A DNA stretch of 64,000 nucleotides from an uncultured Shewanella sp. (GTDB lineage: Bacteria > Pseudomonadota > Gammaproteobacteria > Enterobacterales > Shewanellaceae), in NCBI GenBank assembly GCA_947503555.1, contig CANNEE010000017.1, positions 52,382 through 116,381 of the forward strand. The letters are read 5' to 3'. The notes under the pieces were generated by a model that did not search any database, was not told the origin of the DNA, and saw only the letters and a list, made by a program, of their open reading frames with translations. The translations under genes were made by a program, and so were the position numbers. This document shows, one piece after another, positions 1 through 9,087 of the stretch (positions are counted from its first letter, which is position 1; every line of letters begins with the position of its first letter).

Positions 1-831
1 ACTATGGCTGTGCTCGGGGTGAGTTTAAGTTTACCCGCAGCTCTGCAAGTCTTAGTGAAAAATGCCGAAACCATTACTCAATCTTGGAATAGCGCCGCAG
101 AGATATCGCTGTTTGTGGATGAACGTCGAAGCAGCCAATCTATAGAAAGCTTAGTCATGCGTTTGCGAACTTACCCTGAAGTCGCGCAGGTACATTATAT
201 CGATAGAGATCAAGCGCTCGATGAGTTTCAAAGGCTGTCAGGATTCGGTGAAGCCTTGTCTTATTTAGATTCCAACCCACTTCCTGCAGTGGTGACGGTA
301 ACGCCAACGGGAAAATATTCTAGCCCGGCAGGTGCGAGAGAATTGCTGACTAAGTTGCAGTTAGAGCCTGAGGTGAGTTTTGGCCGCCTCGATATCGAGT
401 GGCTTGAAAGATTACAGGCTGTGGTGCGTTTACTTGAGCGCACTGTGCTAGCCATTGCAGTGCTCTTAGTGCTCGCGGTTGTGCTAGTGATAGGCAATAC
501 CATACGTTTGGCGATTATGAATCGTCGCTCGGAGATTGAAGTAATGAAGCTGGTGGGGGCGACCGAAGCCTTTATTCAGCGGCCATTTCTCTATACCGGT
601 ATCTGGTTTGGCGTGATAGGTGGTTTCTTGGCTTGGGTCATTATCAATTTACTGGTTTGGTACCTAGATTCAGCCTTAGTCGATCTGCTGGGCTTATATG
701 GTAGCAGCCTGCAGATGCAATCGCTTACTATCGCCGAACTAGGACAGCTTATTTTGCTCGCCTCTTTTCTTGGTTGGCTTGGTTCTTATCTATCTGTGCG
801 CCAACATTTGCGGCGGATTGAACCCTCTTAA
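1..831 (+). CDS. ftsX: Cell division protein FtsX, 5'-truncated by window edge
   Basis: This is the C-terminal part of FtsX, the membrane partner of the FtsE ATPase that couples divisome assembly to control of peptidoglycan hydrolases. About 276 residues are visible. The frame is open to base 1, so the ATG at 4 is an internal Met and the N-terminal cytoplasmic tail and first membrane segment lie upstream. A periplasmic domain covers roughly visible residues 20-135. Three hydrophobic segments follow (about 145-170, 190-220 and 240-265), with the conserved permease stretch NRRSEIEVMKLVGA between the first two. It sits upstream of rpoH, the usual ftsYEX-rpoH order in gammaproteobacteria. Confident. 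Confidence 0.95.
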   Translation, partial: TMAVLGVSLSLPAALQVLVKNAETITQSWNSAAEISLFVDERRSSQSIESLVMRLRTYPEVAQVHYIDRDQALDEFQRLSGFGEALSYLDSNPLPAVVTVTPTGKYSSPAGARELLTKLQLEPEVSFGRLDIEWLERLQAVVRLLERTVLAIAVLLVLAVVLVIGNTIRLAIMNRRSEIEVMKLVGATEAFIQRPFLYTGIWFGVIGGFLAWVIINLLVWYLDSALVDLLGLYGSSLQMQSLTIAELGQLILLASFLGWLGSYLSVRQHLRRIEPS

Positions 832-907
832 TGTTACAGAAATGAAACTTTTTCGATAATATCCGGTCTACTTAATCGATAAAAGTGTATCTAGTTTTGA
901 CTGAGTG

Positions 908-936
908 TTGACATACTCTGTCAAATCACCGATAGT
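908..936 (+). promoter_or_regulatory. Candidate sigma-70 promoter of rpoH
   Basis: A perfect -35 hexamer TTGACA (908-913) is followed after 17 bp by GATAGT (931-936), a 4/6 match to TATAAT. It lies about 70 bp before the rpoH start in the 177-bp ftsX-rpoH gap. Other rpoH promoters, such as sigma-E types, may exist but I could not identify one clearly. Confidence 0.5.
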
Positions 937-1008
937 TCATCGACTCACTCTAATTTGATTAAAAAATATAGTGTGACTCAAATGAGTAATGAGGTTTAGG
1001 AGTAGTTA

Positions 1009-1872
1009 ATGACAGATAATACGCAATCAATGGCTTTAATGGTTCCTCAGGGAAGCAGCAGTCTTGAAGCTTATGTCCAATCAGTAAAAAGCATTAGCAT
1101 GCTTGATGCTGAAGAGGAGTATGAGCTAGCGAAGCGTCTGCAAGAAACTGGTGACTTACAGGCGGCGAAAAAGCTGATTATGTCGCACCTAAGATTTGTT
1201 GTTCATGTGGCTAAAGGTTATTCAGGTTATGGTCTACCTCAAGCCGATTTGATTCAAGAAGGTAACATTGGCCTGATGAAGGCGGTAAAACGTTTCGACC
1301 CTGAGGTTGGCGTGCGTCTTGTCTCTTTTGCTGTGCATTGGATTAAAGCTGAAATCCATGAATATGTGTTGAAAAACTGGCGTATCGTTAAGGTTGCGAC
1401 CACTAAGGCACAGCGTAAGCTCTTCTTTAACCTACGTAAGACTAAAGCTCGTTTAGGCTGGTTTAGTGACGATGAAGTCTCTATGGTGGCTGAAAACCTG
1501 GGTGTATCCAAGCAGGATGTGACCGAGATGGAATCGCGAATGGCGGCTCAGGATCCGGCTTTCGATCTTGCTAGCGATAACAACAGCGATGATGATCATG
1601 ATTTCGCTCCAGCTCAGTATTTAGAAGATCATTCATCGGATATTGCCTCTCAGGTTGAACATGATAATTGGGAGGCCAATGCTCAAGCTAGGCTCATGTC
1701 AGCGATTAAGACACTTGATGAGCGCAGTCAGCATATTTTACGTGCACGTTGGTTAGACGAAGAGAAAACCACTTTGCAAGAATTAGCTGCGACCTACCAA
1801 GTTTCCGCCGAACGTATCAGGCAGCTTGAAAAAAATGCCATGAATAAGCTTAAAGGCTGCATGCAAGCTTAA
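1009..1872 (+). CDS. rpoH: RNA polymerase heat-shock sigma factor sigma-32
   Basis: This 287-aa protein is a sigma-32 factor that directs RNA polymerase to heat-shock promoters. Region 2 includes the core-binding stretch [19 protein letters not shown] (about residues 80-98). The RpoH box QRKLFFNLR, specific to this subfamily and involved in control of its degradation, is at 135-143. A region 4 helix-turn-helix ([17 protein letters not shown]) is near the C-terminus. The ATG at 1009 follows AGGAG at 998-1002. It lies downstream of ftsX with its own candidate promoter and ends in a strong terminator. Length is normal for the family. Confidence 0.98.
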   Translation: MTDNTQSMALMVPQGSSSLEAYVQSVKSISMLDAEEEYELAKRLQETGDLQAAKKLIMSHLRFVVHVAKGYSGYGLPQADLIQEGNIGLMKAVKRFDPEVGVRLVSFAVHWIKAEIHEYVLKNWRIVKVATTKAQRKLFFNLRKTKARLGWFSDDEVSMVAENLGVSKQDVTEMESRMAAQDPAFDLASDNNSDDDHDFAPAQYLEDHSSDIASQVEHDNWEANAQARLMSAIKTLDERSQHILRARWLDEEKTTLQELAATYQVSAERIRQLEKNAMNKLKGCMQA

Positions 1873-1891
1873 GTGCTAAGAGTTTTATAAG

Positions 1892-1914
1892 AACCTGCTA
1901 CGGCAGGTTTTTTT
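1892..1914 (+). terminator. Rho-independent terminator of rpoH
   Basis: Inverted repeat AACCTGC / GCAGGTT with a short loop, followed directly by a T run, 20 bases after the rpoH stop codon. Confidence 0.9.
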
Positions 1915-1997
1915 ATGTCTTTTTTCTGTACGCATGACGGTTAAGGGTGTTATTTGAACATTTAACGATACATTTTGGGCATTTTTAGAAAATTCAC

Positions 1998-2024
1998 TAA
2001 AGAGAGATGCCATTTTGTCGATAT
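1998..2024 (+). promoter_or_regulatory. Sigma-28 (FliA) promoter of the flagellinolysin gene
   Basis: TAAA at 1998-2001, a 15-bp spacer, then GTCGATAT at 2017-2024. The flagellar sigma-28 consensus is TAAA-N15-GCCGATAA, so the -35 and spacing are exact and the -10 matches 6 of 8. Transcription would start near 2031, leaving a leader of about 29 nt before the GTG start. It places this stand-alone flagellin gene under late flagellar control. Confidence 0.75.
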
Positions 2025-2059
2025 TATTTTCATAACCTCATTGGACATGTACGTAGTTT

Positions 2060-3829
2060 GTGATTTCTGTCTTAAATACAAAAACATCGATGTTTATGCA
2101 GCGTGCGTTGAACAAGTCTACTACAAGTTTAACGCAATCTATGGAGCGCTTAGCTTCGGGCTTGAAGATAAATTCGGCTAAAGATGATGCGGCTGGGCTC
2201 CAGATATCGAATCGACTCACTTCTCAAATTAATGGCTATTCGGTGGCGATTCGAAATGCTAATGATGGTATTTCTATGGCGCAAACAGCAGAAGGGGCCT
2301 TAGGAGGTATTACTAATAACCTCTTCCGTTTACGTGATTTATCGATTCAAGCTGGTAATGGAGCATTATCCGATGAAAATAAGAAGGCATTACAAAGCGA
2401 AGCGGATCAATTACTAGCAGAAATTACTCGCGTTAATGACGTCACTCAATTTGGTGGTCAAAAGGTATTTGAGTCAGGCACTTCAGTGGAAAGTGAAGAG
2501 GACAAAGCCGTACGAGAAATTATTCAAACATTGCAATCTGGCGTGTTAGGAGAGTCGGAAGAGATCATTCAAGATAGGTTTGGCTTAATTGGCGACGGCT
2601 CTTCACTGAAGATCGATTTAGAAAAAGTTGATGGTACAAATGGTGTTTTGGCTTCGGTGTCATATATTGCTGCTAACGGCTCAAACCAAGTCATGACTTT
2701 TGATATTGATGACTTTAAGAATCCTAGTGCTAGCACCATAGATAAGCTCAAAGGGACTGTGCTTCATGAAATGGTGCATGCGGTTATGGCCAATCAGATG
2801 GATCTAGGTAGTGCACCAACTTGGTTTGCTGAAGGTACCGCTGAGGTGATTCGTGGTGCAGATGATAGGTTAGCAGCCGATTTAGCTAATCCTGCTATTG
2901 GAGTTGCCAATTTAAAAACAGACCTCAATGCTATCTTTACTAACAATAGCGCACCTACAACAACCGATCGAGAAGTTGCCGCTGTCTACTCTGGTGGCTA
3001 TGTAGTAATGCGCTATCTTGAAGATAAGATAGGTGAAGGCGGGATTAAGACCTTAATGTCAGAGCTCTCAAATGGTGAGAGTTTCGATGATGCTTTGAGT
3101 ACGGCTTCTGGTGGTACTTATGCTAATAATGCAGCATTACAGACGGAACTGATGGCGGGGACAGTCTTCGAAGACTTTATTACCAATAATATGGACCTGA
3201 CCAATGCTGATAACGGCGCGCTAGGAGGTTTGGATGCGTCGGGCGGTCCATCCCGAACTTCTACTATTACTGGTAGCTCAACTAATACTTATCCTACAGG
3301 TTTTAATGTTACTGTTGTTACTGGTGATAATGATGACGATGGAGCGACACCTGATTTTGCCCCAAATGTTAACTATGGTGCAGCAGGCTTTAACGAAGTT
3401 GCATTAGCTGATTATAAGGCTGGAATTGCGCCGCAAAGTGGTCAATCTTATAGTTTTCAAGTTGGAGCAGATAGTAATCAAACAATTGATATAACAATGA
3501 AAAGCTTCTCGTCGAAAGCGTTAGGCTTGGATGATCTTGATTTGGTTGAAAACCCGAACTCTGCTATCTTAGCAATTGATGCAGCGATGGAGTTTGTCGA
3601 TGGAGAGCGGGCTGGCCTTGGTGCATCAATGAATCGTTTAGGCTATTCCATTAATAACATGGCGAATATAAGTCAAAACCTAATAGATAGTCGTGCTCGT
3701 ATTCAGGATACCGATTTTGCGGCTGAAAGTGCGCAGATGGCAAAGTCTCAGATTATGCAGCAAGCAACCAGTGCCATGTTGACTCAGGCAAACCAACTTC
3801 CTCAGGTTGTGCTGCAGCTGCTTGGCTAA
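2060..3829 (+). CDS. Flagellin with internal zinc metallopeptidase domain (flagellinolysin)
   Basis: This 589-aa flagellin keeps the conserved ends: an N-terminal D0/D1 region (about residues 1-140, including SGLKINSAKDDAAGLQISNR) and a C-terminal D1/D0 region (about 490-589, ending QVVLQLLG). The middle, which is variable in ordinary flagellins, holds a gluzincin-like peptidase. It has HEMVH at residues 236-240 and WFAEGTAEVI at 255-264, where E258 or E262 is the likely third zinc ligand. Proteolytic flagellins of this design are a described family (flagellinolysins), and their filaments cleave proteins. The start is GTG; the codon before it is TAG in frame, and no good Shine-Dalgarno site is visible. 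A later ATG at residue 11 would remove part of D0. The gene stands alone between rpoH and menE, behind a sigma-28 promoter. Confidence 0.93.
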   Translation: MISVLNTKTSMFMQRALNKSTTSLTQSMERLASGLKINSAKDDAAGLQISNRLTSQINGYSVAIRNANDGISMAQTAEGALGGITNNLFRLRDLSIQAGNGALSDENKKALQSEADQLLAEITRVNDVTQFGGQKVFESGTSVESEEDKAVREIIQTLQSGVLGESEEIIQDRFGLIGDGSSLKIDLEKVDGTNGVLASVSYIAANGSNQVMTFDIDDFKNPSASTIDKLKGTVLHEMVHAVMANQMDLGSAPTWFAEGTAEVIRGADDRLAADLANPAIGVANLKTDLNAIFTNNSAPTTTDREVAAVYSGGYVVMRYLEDKIGEGGIKTLMSELSNGESFDDALSTASGGTYANNAALQTELMAGTVFEDFITNNMDLTNADNGALGGLDASGGPSRTSTITGSSTNTYPTGFNVTVVTGDNDDDGATPDFAPNVNYGAAGFNEVALADYKAGIAPQSGQSYSFQVGADSNQTIDITMKSFSSKALGLDDLDLVENPNSAILAIDAAMEFVDGERAGLGASMNRLGYSINNMANISQNLIDSRARIQDTDFAAESAQMAKSQIMQQATSAMLTQANQLPQVVLQLLG

Positions 3830-3865
3830 TACTTTGTTTCAACTCTGGTATTAAATAATTAATCC

Positions 3866-5335
3866 TTAAATTTTCGGTCTTTCCGCAACCGCTGCGATGA
3901 TAGCTTTGCGGTTAACCTTAAGTCCTGTATTAGCAGTTTCATTTGGCCATGGGTAATAACGGCGTGGCCGTTTAAACCTCGCAATTTTATCAATAATCCA
4001 AGAGTCTAACGCTTGTTGCTCTGGCATGATTTGCTCATCTGCTAGTTTGATGATAGCTGCAGGCAACTGGCCAAACTGCGCATCTGGCTCTCCAAAGACG
4101 ATAGCATCTTTGATTGCAGGATGAAGCTTGAGTGCTGCCTCTATCTCTTCAGGTTGAATATTTTCACCACCACAGATGAACATATTATCTGTACGACCTG
4201 TTATGGTTATCTGTCCTTCGGGTGTCCAGTAACCCGTATCTTTGGTATTGAACCAGCCATTTGAATCTAGAGGTAGTGTAAGTGTCATTGTGCTGTGCTT
4301 GCTCGGTTGTAAATACCCCAAAAACAGCGTTGCGCCTTTTACCTGTATCACGCCTTCCTCAGATATCATCACTTCTCTTCCAGGTAAAGCTGAGCCTGAA
4401 CCTTTTAATTGAGCCTTGCCTGTGGTGATTTGTGAGCTCATCTCAGTCATGCCATAGCTGGTAAAGGCTTGGAGTGAAAAGTGACTCAAGGCATCGAGAT
4501 ATTTACTTGAAATACTGCCGCCACCTAGCAGTAAAAACTTGGTGCGATTTAAGCTTTCTGGTTGTGCTAGCAAAGGAATAAGCTGCGCCTCTACCAGTGA
4601 AAGGTGAGTGATTTTTTGTGTTGTTAGCTGAGCGGCTAATTCGAGGTTTGAATCTGGAAAAACCACACATGCGCCAGCTAACGCACAGCGATTCAAAATG
4701 GCTAATCCGCCTATATGAAACAGGGGCAGTGAAAGCAGCCAGCTATCTTGGTGAGTTAAAGGTATTTTGGTTGCAGACCCCTCTGCACTGGCAATATGGT
4801 TAGCTAATGAGTGAACCGCAGCTTTAGGAAAGCCACTACTGCCTGAGGTTAAGACTAGGTTAGCTGGTGCCTTGATATCAATTTTTGTTAAGTCGCTAAA
4901 TGTGTGCTTGGACTTAACGCTACTATCTTGTATTTGTTCAAGTTGCCAATCCAGTGTTAACGCTTTACTGCCAATTAGAGCTAACTCCTCAGGGCTCCAA
5001 AATGCTTCAATATCGTAATCATGAATTAATTTTTGTTGCTGCTGAAGTGTGAATTTAGGTGAGATGGGGCAAAACAATATCTGAGCTTGAATACAGGCCC
5101 AGTAGAGCAGTGCCATCTCAAGCTTGTTAGCACTAATACAAGCGATTCGAGCATTAGCCGTGAGTCCTGAACTTTTCAATTGGACGACTAAGCTATCGAT
5201 AATATGCTGAGCCTGAGAATAGCTTAAGTCGACTCTCTTTCCCTTAACTATGGCGTTGAAAGCCAAAGCTTGAGGTCGCTCAATCGCCTGCTTGATAAAG
5301 GGGGAGAGAGAAAGCTTTTGGTCTGTCTTGCACAT
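3866..5335 (-). CDS. menE: o-Succinylbenzoate--CoA ligase
   Basis: MenE adenylates o-succinylbenzoate and joins it to CoA in menaquinone synthesis. The 489-aa protein is an ANL-superfamily enzyme with the phosphate-binding loop TSGSSGFPK at 163-171, YGMTE at 294-298, the hinge region GRTDNMFICGGENIQPEEIE, and a C-terminal lysine-containing FKRPRRYYPWPN. It is last in a tightly packed minus-strand operon menD-menH-menC-menE; its start overlaps the menC stop by one base. The neighbours fix the assignment among many acyl-CoA ligases. No clear terminator was seen between its end and the convergent flagellin gene. Confidence 0.95.
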   Translation of the reverse strand: MCKTDQKLSLSPFIKQAIERPQALAFNAIVKGKRVDLSYSQAQHIIDSLVVQLKSSGLTANARIACISANKLEMALLYWACIQAQILFCPISPKFTLQQQQKLIHDYDIEAFWSPEELALIGSKALTLDWQLEQIQDSSVKSKHTFSDLTKIDIKAPANLVLTSGSSGFPKAAVHSLANHIASAEGSATKIPLTHQDSWLLSLPLFHIGGLAILNRCALAGACVVFPDSNLELAAQLTTQKITHLSLVEAQLIPLLAQPESLNRTKFLLLGGGSISSKYLDALSHFSLQAFTSYGMTEMSSQITTGKAQLKGSGSALPGREVMISEEGVIQVKGATLFLGYLQPSKHSTMTLTLPLDSNGWFNTKDTGYWTPEGQITITGRTDNMFICGGENIQPEEIEAALKLHPAIKDAIVFGEPDAQFGQLPAAIIKLADEQIMPEQQALDSWIIDKIARFKRPRRYYPWPNETANTGLKVNRKAIIAAVAERPKI

Positions 5336-6387
5336 TAGGCTGTTAACTCAAAAAGTTGAGTTAGGTCATTGAGAGCTAATAACTTCGGTTTACCTGTTGA
5401 CTGGATAAGATCGGCACTAAATGCACTCAAGGTATCTATGCTGGGTGCTTCATCCGGAGTCAGTATTTCTGCAAAGTTTTTAATCGCTTCAATACCAAGG
5501 CTTGCCTCTAGGCTCGAGCTAAGGATAGCTCGCACCCCATCTAGCTTGGCTTGTTCTATTAGGCTGTATAGCTTATCTAAACTGCCTAACACCATAGGCT
5601 TTATCACTATGGCTGCTAATCCCGGTGTTGCAGTAAAGAGATAGTCAGCTCGGTTGAGGGTTTCATCTAGTGCGTATTGAATCCCTGTCGCTTGGTAAAA
5701 GCTTTGATTATCTTCTGGCCGACTACAGGGCTCCTCAATATAGTCAATCGCCTCTTTAGGTAGGCTAGATCCAAGCGTGATAGCCGTGTCCAAATCTAAC
5801 CCTTGATTGGCATCTAGCCTGATTTTAAGGCTTGGCTTATGGGCAAGCAGGTTATGAATTAATTCTATCTCTTGCTGCAACGAAGTTTGAGCGACTTTCA
5901 CTTTCACAAAGTGTGTCGAGTCATCGATAAGACTGCCAAGTCGTTGCTCAAACTCAGCCTGAGTCTCGCCTTCAACTTGGTAGATTAAAGGAATGGTTTT
6001 CGTCACTCTTCTAGCGGGAGTAAGCTGGTTCTGTGTTTGGTAGTAGAGTGTACTTAAGCCATAAGCAAGACTTGGCAGCTTAGTAGAATTTGCTTCATCC
6101 AATAGCCCTTTAACAGACTTCCCAATGAGTTGTTTGGCAATATTGGTGATACTGAGTTTAACTTCCTCTAATGAATCATGACTAAAGCTAGTTATCGCTT
6201 CGCCGTCGACATCAAAGCCACTAAGTGGTGATATTTCTACTTGGTAGCTCTGAGTATTACCGTCTGTACTCTGCACATTAATCGATAGCACTAGCCCTTC
6301 ACGCTTGTCGATTCTTTGTATGCCAACAGGTAATGGCCGCAGCAGTGGAATATGGTACTGGTGTAAGCGAATACTCTGAATAATCAT
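5335..6387 (-). CDS. menC: o-Succinylbenzoate synthase
   Basis: MenC dehydrates SHCHC to o-succinylbenzoate. It is a 350-aa enolase-superfamily enzyme with the catalytic KxK pair at K162/K164, the metal ligands D192 (RLDANQG), E218 or E219 (DYIEEP) and D241 (ALDETL), and the second catalytic Lys at K263 (VIKPM). The N-terminal half of this family is poorly conserved, as here. The start codon overlaps the menH stop by four bases, implying translational coupling. Confidence 0.95.
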   Translation of the reverse strand: MIIQSIRLHQYHIPLLRPLPVGIQRIDKREGLVLSINVQSTDGNTQSYQVEISPLSGFDVDGEAITSFSHDSLEEVKLSITNIAKQLIGKSVKGLLDEANSTKLPSLAYGLSTLYYQTQNQLTPARRVTKTIPLIYQVEGETQAEFEQRLGSLIDDSTHFVKVKVAQTSLQQEIELIHNLLAHKPSLKIRLDANQGLDLDTAITLGSSLPKEAIDYIEEPCSRPEDNQSFYQATGIQYALDETLNRADYLFTATPGLAAIVIKPMVLGSLDKLYSLIEQAKLDGVRAILSSSLEASLGIEAIKNFAEILTPDEAPSIDTLSAFSADLIQSTGKPKLLALNDLTQLFELTA

Positions 6388-7178
6388 TTGTGCTGCCCCA
6401 AGGTGTTGCGAATAAAAGAATGAATAAAGGCTTGTGGTTGAGCTAGGTGAACATTATGGCCAGCATGATCAAAACGATGAAGCTGCAACTGACTAAGCTT
6501 TTGCCATTTCTCTCCTAGGCTCAGAAACTTCTTATCTTCATTGCCTAAATAATAGTGGCAAGGTATTGAGAGGGAACTTGGAAGTTGCCAGAGGCTTGTT
6601 TGCAATGCCAACGAGGTAGCGCGATAGCAGTTATAAAGGGACATGGGCTTATTACGGCTACGGTTTTGAATGAGTCTTAGGCGTTCAAAATCGGAAAGTT
6701 CAGCAAAGACACTCTGTTGATACCAGTGGCGCAGAAAGTCTTCTAACGCCAGAGTGATCAGCTTGTCGGCCCAAACATCATCATTGTGCTGTCTTTGTTT
6801 TATCTGCTCTGGATCAGTTAAGCCTGGGTGGCAAGACTCAAGCGAGAGACTAAGTAGTCTAGGACTGTTGTCTTGCTGCAGTTTATCGGCAATATGTAGG
6901 GCAATGCGGCCGCCGAGTGAATAACCATGAAGATGAAATTGCTCTACTCCTTCATCGTCTAGGCTGGCGAGGATCAAATCAACACAGGCGTCAAAGCCTG
7001 GTGTGGGAATCGTCTGCTGTGTGCTATCTCCGTGCCCAGGTAGATCTAGGCAGATACAGTAAAAATGCTCACTGAGCTGGGGAGCAATACCACGCCAATC
7101 ATCTTTGTTACCTAAGAAGCCGTGTAACAAAACCAAGGCTGGCAGTGTCGGGTCGCCATAACGTCTCAGTGTTAGCAT
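6384..7178 (-). CDS. menH: SHCHC synthase (2-succinyl-6-hydroxy-2,4-cyclohexadiene-1-carboxylate synthase)
   Basis: MenH is an alpha/beta hydrolase-fold lyase that removes pyruvate from SEPHCHC, the MenD product. The 264-aa protein has the oxyanion region LLHGFLGNKDDW, nucleophile S87 in GYSLGG, a late Asp in YLGNEDKKF, and the catalytic His in FDHAGHNVHL. Its start shares one base with the menD stop. Size and position between menD and menC support MenH over a generic hydrolase. Confidence 0.93.
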   Translation of the reverse strand: MLTLRRYGDPTLPALVLLHGFLGNKDDWRGIAPQLSEHFYCICLDLPGHGDSTQQTIPTPGFDACVDLILASLDDEGVEQFHLHGYSLGGRIALHIADKLQQDNSPRLLSLSLESCHPGLTDPEQIKQRQHNDDVWADKLITLALEDFLRHWYQQSVFAELSDFERLRLIQNRSRNKPMSLYNCYRATSLALQTSLWQLPSSLSIPCHYYLGNEDKKFLSLGEKWQKLSQLQLHRFDHAGHNVHLAQPQAFIHSFIRNTLGQHK

Positions 7179-8929
7179 TATTGCTCCTGAATTAACTTAG
7201 CCAGTTGAGCTATCTGTTTACTGGCTTGATTGTGTGGCACTTTGACCTCAATGACACTGGTTCCAGCCTGTTTCAGTCCAGAGTTAACAGCATGGTTGAA
7301 GCGCTTTAGCGCTTGCTCATCACCGTAGTTGATACTTTGGTACTTGAGATTAAACATAGCTGCGCCTTGAGCAAATCCAAAACCGTGACTAAGTCGATAA
7401 TAGTCTTTTCTAAGGGGCTCTGTGGGCACTGGCAGCAGGTTAAAGATATTACCGCCATCATTGTTAAGTACCACGATAACAAAAGGGGTATCAATATTGG
7501 CGGCGATTGCCAAGGAGTTGAGATCGTGAAGTGCAGAGATATCACCTAATACAATACAGGTCGCATCGCCTTTATGTTTCGCAAGTCCAGATGCAGTGGC
7601 GATAAGGCCATCAATACCCGATGCTCCCCTGTTAGTGTAAATATTACTGGCGACACCGCGAGGGCTAAACATATCAAATAGACGAACGGGCAGACTATTA
7701 CCGATAAATAACTGAGATATAGGTTGTTTCGCTAAGGCGCGTATCACCTGGGCTTCACCAAATTTGTCGTTATCTATCTTGTCGGTGAAGAGTTGCTCCA
7801 TTTGCTCATTATAGTCAGTTAATGCTTTGGCCCAGTGGGCATGACTTGACTTTCCCCAAGCTTGGCTAGCAAATGCTTTTAAATTGGAGTGCCACAGTGT
7901 TTTTGGCTTGTGGCTGGGGTCTAATCTTTCATTATGGGGAAGCACTTGCCAGTATTTGCGCCACTGCTGCTCAGCGATATAGGCAATGAGTCTTTTTGAG
8001 AGTAAACGACCTCCAAAGACAAGAATATGTTCTGCCTGCTCCAATAGTGCCTTAGTCTGCTTCTGGTGTAGTAACTGATCTATGTGATTAATCGCCAGTG
8101 GATGGTGGCGCAATTGAGATTGAGCGTCTGCCAATATTGGCCAGCCGAGGGTTTGCGCAAGCTCAATAAGCTCGAGATTCGAATCGTGGCAACTCAGTGT
8201 TCCTGCAACGATAACCCCTTTTCCTTGACTAAATGCCTGTATTTCATCGACAGAAGGAAGCGCCTCTCGCGTCGATGTGTGATGTTTGATGTAAGCATCA
8301 CTGGCGTCGAGCCACCAAGAGATAGGCGCGAGGTAATCATTGAATAGCTTAAATAGACTGTCTTGGGTCAGGGTGTCGCAATAAAGCGGCTCACGGTACA
8401 TACAGTTAATATGTAACGGGCTTGAGATGCTAGATACTTGCTGATCAAGCTCGCTTAACAGCGCCTGAGGCGGATAGTCGAGTGAAGGTGTCGGCAGGTT
8501 CATTTGCTCGGCATAACCAGCGAAGATGCCAGGCTGGGAAATTGCTTGGTTGGCACCACAGCCAATCAGTTCTTGAGGTCTATCACCTGATAAAATAATG
8601 AGTGGCACATGAGTTAGCCAAGCCTCTACGATAGCGGGATAAAGATTGGCGACAGCCGTGCCTGAGGTAGTAATAATGGCAACAGGAGATTGACTCGCCT
8701 TAGCTAATCCCAGCGCTAAAAAGCCTAAACCCCTTTCATCAAAGTGCAGATGTTGTTTCAGTTTATTTTGATGGGCTGCGGCGAGGGTCAGCGGTGTAGA
8801 GCGAGAGCCAGGTGCCATGCAAACATGCTCTACGCCGAGTCGAGTGAGCTCTTCTAATATTAAGCTTCCCCAGAGTAAGTTGAGTTCGGCGGTTTGATGG
8901 CTGCTTGGAGTCGTCATTGTTATTGTCAT
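7178..8929 (-). CDS. menD: 2-Succinyl-5-enolpyruvyl-6-hydroxy-3-cyclohexene-1-carboxylate synthase
   Basis: MenD is the thiamine-diphosphate enzyme that joins isochorismate and 2-oxoglutarate. The 583-aa protein shows the N-terminal pyrimidine-binding domain ([13 protein letters not shown]), a central domain, and the ThDP/metal motif [12 protein letters not shown] followed by NNDGG near residue 461. It leads the men operon. The ATG at 8929 has further ATGs at residues 5 and 6 positions downstream, so the exact start is uncertain by a few codons. menF, menB and menA are not in this window. Confidence 0.95.
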   Translation of the reverse strand: MTITMTTPSSHQTAELNLLWGSLILEELTRLGVEHVCMAPGSRSTPLTLAAAHQNKLKQHLHFDERGLGFLALGLAKASQSPVAIITTSGTAVANLYPAIVEAWLTHVPLIILSGDRPQELIGCGANQAISQPGIFAGYAEQMNLPTPSLDYPPQALLSELDQQVSSISSPLHINCMYREPLYCDTLTQDSLFKLFNDYLAPISWWLDASDAYIKHHTSTREALPSVDEIQAFSQGKGVIVAGTLSCHDSNLELIELAQTLGWPILADAQSQLRHHPLAINHIDQLLHQKQTKALLEQAEHILVFGGRLLSKRLIAYIAEQQWRKYWQVLPHNERLDPSHKPKTLWHSNLKAFASQAWGKSSHAHWAKALTDYNEQMEQLFTDKIDNDKFGEAQVIRALAKQPISQLFIGNSLPVRLFDMFSPRGVASNIYTNRGASGIDGLIATASGLAKHKGDATCIVLGDISALHDLNSLAIAANIDTPFVIVVLNNDGGNIFNLLPVPTEPLRKDYYRLSHGFGFAQGAAMFNLKYQSINYGDEQALKRFNHAVNSGLKQAGTSVIEVKVPHNQASKQIAQLAKLIQEQ

Positions 8930-9087
8930 TATTTCAAAGGCATGTCAGCGAATATTAGCATGTCTTATTGTTTGTGTGAGCCCATTGATTCACAGTTTCA
9001 TCGTCGAGTTTGCTTGCTATTGAATCGAGTCGCTTATAGCTTATAGATAACAGCTTCTAGATGCTTGAAATGATTAAAAGGATACCT

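Noticed and set aside
1975-2181. 68-aa ORF overlapping the flagellin start
   Set aside because: It reads the flagellin promoter and 5' coding region in another frame, with no ribosome site or family similarity.
3830-3865. Terminator between the flagellin gene and menE
   Set aside because: No stable hairpin with a T run could be found in this 36-bp gap.
7313-8347. Several plus-strand ORFs of 78-87 aa within menD
   Set aside because: They are antisense shadows of menD, with no independent signals.
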